A stretch of 46,026 nt of DNA from Flammeovirgaceae bacterium UBA6059. Its GTDB lineage: Bacteria; Bacteroidota; Bacteroidia; Cytophagales; Cyclobacteriaceae. This document shows, in pieces, positions 34,288-41,687 of this stretch. Below the pieces are notes generated by a model. It searched no databases. It worked only from the letters and a program-made list of their open reading frames with translations, and was not told where the DNA came from. Position numbers and translations under genes: made by a program. The stretch lies in assembly GCA_002435755.1 (NCBI GenBank), contig DIYH01000026.1, positions 1-46,026 of the forward strand. Direction: 5' to 3'. Positions within the stretch are counted from its first letter, which is position 1. Every line of letters begins with the position of its first letter.

Positions 34288-35031
34288 ATGAAAGTTACAT
34301 TACGGATATGGAGACAGGAAGGTCCTATCGATAAAGGGGAGCTGAAAGAATACCTGGTAGACGATCTGACTGAGGACATGTCATTCCTGGAGGCGCTGGA
34401 TCATCTCAATGAACAGCTGGTATTGAAAAATGAAAAAGTGATCGCCTACGAATATGACTGTCGGGAAGGCATATGCGGTCAGTGTGGATTGTTTATTAAT
34501 GGTAGAGCACATGGCCCTCATGACCATATGACCACTTGCCAACTGCACATGCGTAGCTTTGCAGATGGCGATACAATCACCGTTGAACCATGGCGCGCCA
34601 AGGCATTCCCAATAGTCAAAGATCTGATCGTAGATCGTTCTGCCTTTGACCGCATCATCGGTCAGGGTGCATACATCAGCGCTAAGACGGGCACAGCTCC
34701 GGAAGCCAATAGCATACTGATAAGTAAAGAAGTATCAGACAAAGCCATGGATGCAGCGGCGTGTATCGGATGTGGTGCTTGTGTAGCTACCTGTAAGAAT
34801 GCTTCAGCAGCACTCTTCACTTCAGCTAAGATCAACCACCTGAATTCACTACCGCAAGGGAAACCAGAATCGCATCATCGCGCGCTGGATATGACCAAAC
34901 AGATGGAAAAGGAAGGTTTTGGCCATTGCACATTCACAGGAGCTTGCGAAGTAGAGTGCCCCGAAGGCATATCTATCACCAATATCGCTGAGATGAATGC
35001 ACGCTTGATCAGGGCCAAAGTGATGAACTAA
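34288..35031 (+). CDS. sdhB: Succinate dehydrogenase iron-sulfur subunit (SdhB)
   Basis: The 247-residue protein carries three clusters. The plant-type [2Fe-2S] site is C58, C63, C66 and C84 (DCREGICGQCG). The [4Fe-4S] site is C159, C162, C165 and C169 (CIGCGACVATC). The third site, C214, C220 and C224, is that of a [3Fe-4S] cluster near the quinone. It passes electrons from SdhA to the SdhC haems and menaquinone. All ligands are intact. It ends the long plus-strand run and converges with the sterol-desaturase-family gene 55 bases on. Confidence 0.95.
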   Translation: MKVTLRIWRQEGPIDKGELKEYLVDDLTEDMSFLEALDHLNEQLVLKNEKVIAYEYDCREGICGQCGLFINGRAHGPHDHMTTCQLHMRSFADGDTITVEPWRAKAFPIVKDLIVDRSAFDRIIGQGAYISAKTGTAPEANSILISKEVSDKAMDAAACIGCGACVATCKNASAALFTSAKINHLNSLPQGKPESHHRALDMTKQMEKEGFGHCTFTGACEVECPEGISITNIAEMNARLIRAKVMN

Positions 35032-35043
35032 CCTCCTGGTTAG
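35028..35043 (+). terminator. Weak hairpin over the sdhB stop
   Basis: CTAACC, TCCT and GGTTAG form a 6-base-pair stem that includes the sdhB TAA. No T-tract follows. It may stabilise the 3' end of the transcript or act as a weak terminator for the converging genes. Confidence 0.3.
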
Positions 35044-35086
35044 AAAGACATACGGTCGGTATTTCTGATAAAGAATCACCAGCAAC

Positions 35087-36034
35087 TTAGGCTATTACTG
35101 GCTCAGCCTGTAGCTCCTTCTCTTTTCTAGCTTGTCTTTGAAGTTGCCGGACTGTCAGAGTAGACCCATCCGGGCTCCATCCGGGAGGGCCAAAAATGTA
35201 CATCAACATCTCTTTGATACTCTTGGCACCTTTGACGTCCTTCCAAATGTCTTTGTACTCATGCGTGACAATCACTAGCGGATTATATGAGTTGGGTTCG
35301 TGTACTACACCGTACTCCGGCTGGATGTTTTCGTCATAGTCCTTCCAGCTCCCAAAAACCTTATCAAACAAATTGAGATAACCACCATGGTTCTTATCGA
35401 GATACTCCAGGTTTCTGGAGTGATGCACCTGATGCTGCCGGTGGGTATTGAGAAACTTCTCAAGGAAGCCAAGATTCTTTACGTACTGTGTGTGCAATTG
35501 AAACTGCCACAACGCTTCGATACCCATACAGACCAACACCATCTCAGGGTGGAAACCAATCGCAGGGAGCCACATATAGAAAATAGGTTTATACAGGATC
35601 GTAAACCAACCATTTCTCAATCCGGTACCTAGGTTGTAATGATCTGATGAGTGGTGTACGATATGAGCTGCCCACATAAATCTCACCGTATGATTGCATC
35701 GATGCAGCCAGTAGTAGCAGAAGTCATCCAGAAACTGACAAGCTAACCAGGTATACCACGCCCAGCCAAAAGAAGCGTAACCCATGATGTTCTGCCTCAC
35801 ACCATTGACCTCAGGATTGAACAGCTCATAAACCAAATAAAAAATAGTAGCAGCAGACACCACCTTGACCAACGGTGTGATCAACACTGCCCCCATGCCC
35901 ATGGAGCTACTGGCGAAGAGGTCCTTCCAACTATAAAGTTCCTCATGGCCTTGTATTTTGCTGTAAGCCAGTTCGATAATTACTAATAAGACAAAACAGG
36001 GTGCTCCCCAGACAAGCGGGTTGGTGATATCCAT
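35087..36034 (-). CDS. Sterol desaturase/fatty acid hydroxylase family membrane protein
   Basis: The 315-residue protein has several membrane helices (near 10-25, 45-72, 88-108 and 145-180) and the histidine clusters of the fatty acid hydroxylase superfamily: HRCNH (111-115), HIVHH (124-128) and HRQHQVHH (about 200-207). These bind a di-iron centre that hydroxylates or desaturates a lipid with oxygen. Bacterial members act on fatty acids, carotenoids or sterol-like lipids, and the substrate here is not evident. The gene stands alone, converging on sdhB. About 150 bases without a gene separate it from the next minus-strand gene. Confidence 0.85.
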   Translation of the reverse strand: MDITNPLVWGAPCFVLLVIIELAYSKIQGHEELYSWKDLFASSSMGMGAVLITPLVKVVSAATIFYLVYELFNPEVNGVRQNIMGYASFGWAWYTWLACQFLDDFCYYWLHRCNHTVRFMWAAHIVHHSSDHYNLGTGLRNGWFTILYKPIFYMWLPAIGFHPEMVLVCMGIEALWQFQLHTQYVKNLGFLEKFLNTHRQHQVHHSRNLEYLDKNHGGYLNLFDKVFGSWKDYDENIQPEYGVVHEPNSYNPLVIVTHEYKDIWKDVKGAKSIKEMLMYIFGPPGWSPDGSTLTVRQLQRQARKEKELQAEPVIA

Positions 36035-36183
36035 AGTGGAAATAGTATTTGAGAAATTAAGTTCCGGCCAAAAGGCTAGGTCATCAAGTTGGGACTAAAA
36101 TGTGGCCGGTATGCGTGTTGGCATCAAAGCTACAAGGAGCCTAAAGTAAAAATATGATCTTCAAAAACAATGGCATTGCGCTC

Positions 36184-36846
36184 TTATTTGACCAACTCAA
36201 CTAATGCAGGTTCAATATCGAGAATAATTCGTCCTCTTTTTACCTCCTCCATCTTCATGGCTGACTTGTCAACTTCTATCTCTTTGCCCATGTACTGTAG
36301 TGGTATTCTTATCCTCTCGATCTCGAAACTCACCTCCACCCTACCGGGAATAATGTCATTACTTTGGCCATATGACAAAAGCACTTCATAAGTCCCGTCC
36401 TTCTTGGTGCTGATCTCACTTTTCATCACGCTGTAATTGACTGTGTCTACTCCAAGCGTAGCGATGGAAAAGTCTGCTCTCTTATCAAGCGGTATGATGT
36501 TGAGCAACTTACATGGCCTACCGAAAATCACCTCATAACCACGATCCACCGTCATAAATGGATACTCAAATATTTCCGATAGGGAAAAGTCGAGCCCACG
36601 CTTAGGGATCAACACAAAGTCTTCGGATGAAAAGGTGGTCGGCTCGCCTTTAGTATAGGTCATCGTAGCTTGCTTGGGAGACATGTTAACAAAACTGATA
36701 TCCACCGAGAGCTTAAGCCCAGCTTCGAAAGATTGCACACTATCTAATCGTGCTTTTGCCTGCAACAAAACGGGATCTATATCCTGCGCACACATCCATT
36801 GCGGTAGCATCAGGAGCAAAACGAAAAAGACAAAGCACATTTTCAC
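36184..36846 (-). CDS. Secreted LolA-like hypothetical protein of the ABC unit
   Basis: The 220-residue product has a signal peptide (about 1-20, ending CAQ). The mature part is mostly beta strand, beginning with a helix (LLQAKARLDSVQSFEAGLKLSVDISF) and followed by repeated strands such as QATMTYTKGEPTTFSS and YEVIFGRPCKLLNIIPLDKRADFS. This layout resembles LolA/LolB-type outer-membrane lipoprotein-sorting folds. The similarity is by pattern only. It is the last of four genes overlapping by ATGA with an ABC-2 exporter, so it may receive or carry the exported material in the periplasm. Confidence 0.55.
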   Translation of the reverse strand: MKMCFVFFVLLLMLPQWMCAQDIDPVLLQAKARLDSVQSFEAGLKLSVDISFVNMSPKQATMTYTKGEPTTFSSEDFVLIPKRGLDFSLSEIFEYPFMTVDRGYEVIFGRPCKLLNIIPLDKRADFSIATLGVDTVNYSVMKSEISTKKDGTYEVLLSYGQSNDIIPGRVEVSFEIERIRIPLQYMGKEIEVDKSAMKMEEVKRGRIILDIEPALVELVK

Positions 36847-37673
36847 GCTACATCCCTCCTTCTAAAGATCATGACCCCTATGAACATAAACAAGACCGTA
36901 TAAGTCACAAGCAAGGCATTGTTGAAATAGATGTGCGACCAGTCAATCTCTGTGTTGAATAGCAACTGCCAGGTGTCGTTGAGTTTGACAAAAAAGTAGT
37001 TATCAAACCAATCAATGCCCAGGTCGACTTTAAGAAGCAGGTTACTGATAATGAGAAAAAAGGCAGAAACAATCCATGCGATAGTAGTATCACGGACCCA
37101 AATAGCAAGTGTCACGCTCACCACAGAGAAGAATATCACGGTCAATGAGCCACAAAGGTAGGCCAGGACAATTCGCTCAAACGCCTCCGCACTTTGGAAG
37201 AAATTGAGCGTACCCAAGTAAACAACCAGATCACCAGTACCAAACAGGCTATAGGATATCATCATGGAGCTGACCATGAGTAGCACGATCACCACGAGAG
37301 AGAAAACCACCGCAACAAGGTATTTGCTGATGATAAAATGTGTTTTTGATATAGGCTGCTGCATCATCATTTGAAGTGTTCTCTCCTTGTGCTCAGTTGT
37401 AAAAAGTCCTGCACTCACAATCATGAGGATCAAAGGAAGATGAAACCACAGGCTATTGAGGATAAGATAGACCATCAAATGACCGTTGAGCAATGTGCCC
37501 TGAAAGTAAAATGACTCTCTCAGGTTATCTAGCAGAATATCAAGGATGGCACTCCCCTGAAAGTAGGCACTGACCAGCACAATACCTTCGATCACGAGGA
37601 TAGCGGCTAGCGCAAAATAGGTCATGCGCTGGTGCATCAGCTTGTACAACTCTGCCTGGATCAGCGTTTTCAT
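36843..37673 (-). CDS. ABC-2 type transporter permease
   Basis: The 276-residue protein has six predicted membrane helices (about 16-38, 62-88, 108-135, 155-180, 188-206 and 248-268). The amphipathic N-terminus (MKTLIQAELYKLMHQRMTYF) and the segment EHKERTLQMMMQQPISKTHFIISKYLV are typical of ABC-2/NatB-like permeases. It would form the membrane channel for the ATPase encoded just upstream, with which it overlaps by four bases. The exported substrate (ion, lipid, peptide or drug) is not readable. The next gene, for a secreted protein, also overlaps by ATGA. Confidence 0.85.
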   Translation of the reverse strand: MKTLIQAELYKLMHQRMTYFALAAILVIEGIVLVSAYFQGSAILDILLDNLRESFYFQGTLLNGHLMVYLILNSLWFHLPLILMIVSAGLFTTEHKERTLQMMMQQPISKTHFIISKYLVAVVFSLVVIVLLMVSSMMISYSLFGTGDLVVYLGTLNFFQSAEAFERIVLAYLCGSLTVIFFSVVSVTLAIWVRDTTIAWIVSAFFLIISNLLLKVDLGIDWFDNYFFVKLNDTWQLLFNTEIDWSHIYFNNALLVTYTVLFMFIGVMIFRRRDVA

Positions 37674-38524
37674 ACCAGCTTAGAGTCGAACAGCTTGGAC
37701 ATATTGATATTAGGACTGCACGAGCTGATTCTTAAACCTTGTTTGGTGAGTTGCTCTATCAGTTCTCCAATGCCCTCAGCATCAGCAGTTACGGTCACAC
37801 ACTGGCCTGCAATGGAAGCCTCATAGTTACCCCAGTCATAGTTAGATAGACCGGACCCACATATGGTGTAGCTGTCGGTACAGGCCACAATTATGTTTTG
37901 AGTTATACCGCGATTAACCAGCTTACCTGACCTCAACACAAGCAGTTCGTCGCAAAGCCTTGCCAACTGATCAACAATATGGCTGGAGACAATCACCGAT
38001 ATACTATGCTCAAACGCCAGATTTCGGATCAATCTTAGCAGCGAATCAATGCCCAGAGGATCCAAACCGGAGAAAGGCTCATCGAGCACCAGGCACTCCG
38101 GATCGTTGAGCATGGCTATTGCGATACCGAGGCGCTGTTTCATCCCCATGGAAAAGTTACGCACAGGATCATGCCTGTCGAGCGGAAGTCCTACTGACTC
38201 AAGACGTTCTGAGATTGTGTTATCATCTTTAGGTGCTCCCTGTACACTACTAAAAAGGCGAAGGTTTTGTCTTGCACTGAGGTAATCATAGGCCGCAGGC
38301 TTCTCAATGATCCCTCCTAAAGGTTTTTTACGTTTAGAATTGATAATGACCTGCCCATGGTCTGGCTTGGTGAGTCCAAGCAGTATCCTGAAAAGTGTGG
38401 TTTTACCGGCCCCATTTGCTCCCAACAGCCCGTAAATCCTACCAGACTCGCAGCTGACATCTACATGATCAAGGGCTTGTAAGTCACCATATTGCTTACT
38501 CAACGCATGTCCTGTGAGTATCAT
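37670..38524 (-). CDS. ABC transporter ATP-binding protein
   Basis: The 284-residue protein has Walker A GANGAGKTT (35-43), a Q-loop region near 72 that reads GGIIEKPA, signature FSMGMKQ (124-130, a common variant of LSGGQ in exporters of this type), Walker B CLVLDEP (144-150) and a switch histidine in SSHIVDQ. The last 70 residues form an extra C-terminal domain, as in NatA/bacitracin-exporter-like ATPases. It powers the ABC-2 permease encoded downstream and is translated from an ATGA overlap with the 180-residue membrane protein upstream. Confidence 0.93.
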   Translation of the reverse strand: MILTGHALSKQYGDLQALDHVDVSCESGRIYGLLGANGAGKTTLFRILLGLTKPDHGQVIINSKRKKPLGGIIEKPAAYDYLSARQNLRLFSSVQGAPKDDNTISERLESVGLPLDRHDPVRNFSMGMKQRLGIAIAMLNDPECLVLDEPFSGLDPLGIDSLLRLIRNLAFEHSISVIVSSHIVDQLARLCDELLVLRSGKLVNRGITQNIIVACTDSYTICGSGLSNYDWGNYEASIAGQCVTVTADAEGIGELIEQLTKQGLRISSCSPNINMSKLFDSKLV

Positions 38525-39063
38525 CTAGCCATCTCCGTTTGCATGGTCCTAAAGTCAAACCGCGGCGTATAGTTCTTCTCCAAAAATGTGCGTGACCAAA
38601 AATCCTTCCTGATAAGAAAAAGAGGATCGGCTACCATGAAATAGGGCACATAATGATACCATTTGACTCCTCGATGCGCGTAGTGTGCCCTTACCTCGTC
38701 GGCAATACCCAGTTCTTCTGCTGCTACTTCAGCCGCCATGCGCTGGCACTTAGAAACAATGTACATGTCCGCAATACGAGGATGAAAGCCGTGCATGAAA
38801 AACTGGTCTTTGGCACGCTTATAATTCTGGTACCGGGACCAACCATCCGCCATCACCAGGAAGATATGAATGAATGAGAACCCAAAAGACCAGATCCAAA
38901 AGCTAGTCCAAAAAACAGAATCAGCGGTATAGGCCTCCTTTAGCTCGACCCAATAGACCCAAGACTCCAGAAGGAATAAAAACAGTGCTCCATACAACAG
39001 TCGCCCCACGCGAAAATAGGAAACCAAAGGGTGGGGCTGAAAAGGAAGAGAAGTAGCAGTCAT
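38521..39063 (-). CDS. Hypothetical two-helix membrane protein heading the ABC unit
   Basis: The 180-residue product has two membrane helices (near 21-40 and 50-72), then a charged cytoplasmic-type region rich in aromatic residues (KWYHYVPYFMVADPLFLIRKDFWSRTFL). I do not recognise the family. It overlaps the ABC ATPase gene by four bases and heads the four-gene unit, which suggests an accessory subunit or regulator of the exporter. A near-consensus -7 box (TATTTTCG on the minus strand at 39110-39117) lies about 50 bases upstream. Codon use looks like that of its neighbours. Confidence 0.6.
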   Translation of the reverse strand: MTATSLPFQPHPLVSYFRVGRLLYGALFLFLLESWVYWVELKEAYTADSVFWTSFWIWSFGFSFIHIFLVMADGWSRYQNYKRAKDQFFMHGFHPRIADMYIVSKCQRMAAEVAAEELGIADEVRAHYAHRGVKWYHYVPYFMVADPLFLIRKDFWSRTFLEKNYTPRFDFRTMQTEMAR

Positions 39064-39160
39064 TTAAAAAAAGATCAACGCCTAATTGGGACGATCCTTG
39101 TCATCCAAATGCGAAAATAGGGCCAAAAAAGCTTGAGTGGGTGAATGTTGATTTATCGCA

Positions 39161-40645
39161 TTATTCTATGCTATATAGGGACTTACCTGCCTCCTCATAT
39201 TTATCTCCTGACTTCCAGAATGGTCTTTCTCCTGCATGCAATATCTTATATGCCGCGAGTATATAAGCCCTATAATAATCAGCTAGATACGCATAGTCAA
39301 GATTATCTGCTTCGTCGGCAGGCTGATGATAGTACTTCAGCACCTCTTCATCAAAGTCATCCGCCCCGGGAGCCGCGGTAATGGCCGGTACTCCCTTTGC
39401 TGCAAAGCTCACATTATCCGAGCGATCATACAGGTTTTGCTCAGGCACAGGGTCCTGAATAGCTGTCAACCCGAAAGTCTTTGCTCCGTCCATGATCATG
39501 GTATCGGCAGAAGTCCGTTCAAGGCCTATCACGGTCATTATAGTCTTGTTGTTGTAGCCAGCCCCATCATTGTTGAAGTTGAATATGGCTTTGTCAAGTG
39601 GCATCCAAGGATTCTCCGAGTAATACCTGCTGCCCAGTAGGCCGACTTCTTCTGCATTACACGCCAAAAAAAGTATGGAACGTGCCGGACGATTCATACC
39701 AAAGAATTCAGCGGTAGTAAGTAAAGCGGTTGTACCGATCGCATTGTCCCGAGCTCCGTTCCAAATAGAATCTTCGCCCGCAGGCACTTGCTTTACACCC
39801 ACATGGTCAAAATGGGCCGATATGATAAGGTATTCATCCTTTAATGCCGGATCAGCACCTTCAATCCATCCAAGCACATTAGGCACTTCGATAGATCTGG
39901 TATCCGCTCCTTCGATAGTTAGTTCACTTGATTTCAATTTTTTCTTAGAACTGAAGTATTCCAGCCATGTGCCCTCAGCATCATTGATCAATCCACTGGA
40001 GAAGCTGTCTCCTGTAGGTCCGTCCAGTGTATATTTCGTACCCGAAAAATAATTTTGAAGGAGACTCCACGGCAACTCACTTGAGCGATAGAGCTCGATT
40101 AAGGCAACACCACCCATCTCTTTGACCATTTCGACTTTTTCTCTTGATATACCGAAAAATGCTCTGGCCTCTTTGTTGTCTTCAGCACCTGCTCTGGCCA
40201 CCACTATCTTACCTTCAATTTTGCCTTTCTTCAGTTCCTCTTCCGATCCATAGCCTACAAAAACCAAAGGAGCTGATAAAGTACCATTGGCTGCAGTTAT
40301 GAACAGTAATTCATCCCATTGCGATAGCTCCTGATCATCAAATGAAAAAACAGCAGAACTCGGTGCATCGCTCCTCAATAGAGGAACCTGCTGATGATAA
40401 CTGTCCCGATCAGGCAACAAGGTAGCTCCTGCACTTCTCAATCGCTCAGCTATATACTTTGCAGCAATTTTGTTCTCAGGGGTGCCGGTCATTCTTCCTC
40501 TCAATTCATCAGAGGCCAGGAAACGAATATGGGCTTCAACGGCATCCTGGTTGACAGATCTTTCAATCTGTTCGACTATTTCCTGAGAACGGGCGTAAAA
40601 AAAAAGAAGTGAAAACGTAGCTAACAATAGTGCAAACTTGCGCAT
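39161..40645 (-). CDS. Secreted M28 zinc aminopeptidase with PA domain
   Basis: The 494-residue product has a signal peptide (1-20, ending YARSQ), a PA insert (about 120-235) and a peptidase domain with the M28 di-zinc ligands: His278 (SAHFDH), Asp300 (GARDNAIG), Glu332 and Glu333 (CNAEEVG), Asp360 (FNNDGAG) and His440 (YYHQPADE). All are intact, so it should remove N-terminal residues from peptides in the periplasm or outside. It is transcribed alone from a region with a TATTTTTG box. The gene is divergent from the small membrane protein gene at 40783. Its role probably complements the S9 peptidase. Confidence 0.92.
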   Translation of the reverse strand: MRKFALLLATFSLLFFYARSQEIVEQIERSVNQDAVEAHIRFLASDELRGRMTGTPENKIAAKYIAERLRSAGATLLPDRDSYHQQVPLLRSDAPSSAVFSFDDQELSQWDELLFITAANGTLSAPLVFVGYGSEEELKKGKIEGKIVVARAGAEDNKEARAFFGISREKVEMVKEMGGVALIELYRSSELPWSLLQNYFSGTKYTLDGPTGDSFSSGLINDAEGTWLEYFSSKKKLKSSELTIEGADTRSIEVPNVLGWIEGADPALKDEYLIISAHFDHVGVKQVPAGEDSIWNGARDNAIGTTALLTTAEFFGMNRPARSILFLACNAEEVGLLGSRYYSENPWMPLDKAIFNFNNDGAGYNNKTIMTVIGLERTSADTMIMDGAKTFGLTAIQDPVPEQNLYDRSDNVSFAAKGVPAITAAPGADDFDEEVLKYYHQPADEADNLDYAYLADYYRAYILAAYKILHAGERPFWKSGDKYEEAGKSLYSIE

Positions 40646-40668
40646 GAACGTAGATTTAAGTGTAGAAT

Positions 40669-40676
40669 CAAAAATA
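40669..40676 (-). promoter_or_regulatory. -7 box of the M28 peptidase gene
   Basis: The minus strand reads TATTTTTG, a full match to TAnnTTTG, 23 bases upstream of the peptidase ATG. No TTG box is seen at the usual distance, so the call rests on the -7 match and its position. Confidence 0.4.
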
Positions 40677-40782
40677 AGTATATCAATATTATGTCTATCT
40701 CATTCACCGATTTTCTGGCATTTTCTACATAAAGAATGTAAGATGATCGTTCGAAAAAGAGTGAGCATAGTAGTATAGGCAA

Positions 40783-41205
40783 ATGGACAATCCTTTCTCA
40801 TTTCGCATACCCTGGATCAGGATGGTCAACAGATGGATAGTGGTGATCTATTTCAGTCTGATCCATCCAATATTGCTTTATCGACGGTTTTACAATGGTG
40901 GCATGACCGTGGCTACCTATTTCTGGATAGCCATGGCCGTGCTGGTCCTCATACTCTACCTACCTCAAGTGGTCAGAGATACCAGACAAGCCATTAGGTT
41001 AGAGTTTGATGGGTTGGTCATTACGATCATTTACTTGTTTCGCCGCAGTATCATTCTACCGATTCAGGAAGTTGTTGACATACAAGAGACTTCCAAAGAA
41101 GTGCTTATTCTTACACAGGACACTACTTACTCTGTAAGTGAACAGGTACCAAAAGAAGCAGTCACACTCCTGCGACAACTCCACGAGCGCTACCGCGAAA
41201 ACTGA
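40783..41205 (+). CDS. Small membrane protein with PH-like tail, unknown function
   Basis: The 140-residue product has two membrane helices (about 17-34 and 46-62), then a soluble segment of about 75 residues. The pattern LEFDGLVITIIYLFRRSIILPIQEVVDIQETSKEV resembles a bacterial PH-like fold (strands followed by a terminal helix). I do not recognise a named family and propose no function. It is divergent from the M28 peptidase gene and lies upstream of the PadR module, with its own stop 71 bases before the inverted repeat. Confidence 0.55.
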   Translation: MDNPFSFRIPWIRMVNRWIVVIYFSLIHPILLYRRFYNGGMTVATYFWIAMAVLVLILYLPQVVRDTRQAIRLEFDGLVITIIYLFRRSIILPIQEVVDIQETSKEVLILTQDTTYSVSEQVPKEAVTLLRQLHERYREN

Positions 41206-41276
41206 ACTGGGCCGCTCATCTGACTACAAAACAGCTCTTCTGGTTACCAAATTTTAAATCAAGTTTGGTATATATT

Positions 41277-41344
41277 ATTTCTATCTTATTGCAGTAATAA
41301 TAAATTTCTTTACTTTTGAATAATAACTGCAATAAGATAGAAAT
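41277..41344. promoter_or_regulatory. 19-base inverted repeat flanking the padR promoter (operator)
   Basis: The left arm ATTTCTATCTTATTGCAGT (41277-41295) and the right arm ACTGCAATAAGATAGAAAT (41326-41344) are exact reverse complements, 30 bases apart. Between and within them lies a promoter: TTG at 41289-41291, 19 bases, and TACTTTTG at 41311-41318. The left arm covers the -33 box and the right arm covers the start site and ends in the padR ATG. Autorepression by PadR is the natural inference. Confidence 0.7.
41289..41318 (+). promoter_or_regulatory. Promoter of the padR-FtsX operon
   Basis: TTG, 19 bases and TACTTTTG match the Bacteroidota housekeeping promoter exactly. The start site should fall near 41325, leaving a leader of about 18 bases that is the right arm of the inverted repeat. 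Confidence 0.7.
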
Positions 41345-41687
41345 GAGTAGAAGATATCAAATTGGTGAGTTCGAAGAAATTGTAATGCTCACCATTTGTG
41401 TATTAGCTGACCAGGCCTATGGAGTGGCAATAAGAAATGAGATCGAAGAACGGCTTGGCAGGAAAGTGAGCATGGGTGCCTTACACACAGGCCTTTACAG
41501 GCTTGAGCAGAAGGGCTTGCTGGCATCAACACTGGGTGAAGCCACAAAAAAACGTGGAGGCAAGCCAAAGCGATACTATACCGTGACAATCGCCGGACAA
41601 AATGAGCTCAAAGAAGTAATGGACAATCGCCAATCCTTATGGCGCAGTATTCCTGAAGGGGTGGTCCAAGTGTATCCGGCCAAATGA
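41343..41687 (+). CDS. PadR-family transcriptional regulator
   Basis: The ATG at 41343 is preferred over an upstream TTG, which would lie in the promoter leader; it gives 114 residues. The winged helix-turn-helix of PadR regulators covers about 8-90: EEIVMLTICVLADQAYGVAIRNEIEERLGRKVSMGALHTGLYRLEQKGLL, then the wing with KKRGGKPKRYYTVT. The C-terminal helix for dimerisation is short (subfamily 2 size). It should bind the inverted repeat around its own promoter and repress this gene and the permease gene, which starts within its stop codon (ATGA). The inducing ligand is probably a compound handled by the permease. Confidence 0.9.
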   Translation: MSRRYQIGEFEEIVMLTICVLADQAYGVAIRNEIEERLGRKVSMGALHTGLYRLEQKGLLASTLGEATKKRGGKPKRYYTVTIAGQNELKEVMDNRQSLWRSIPEGVVQVYPAK

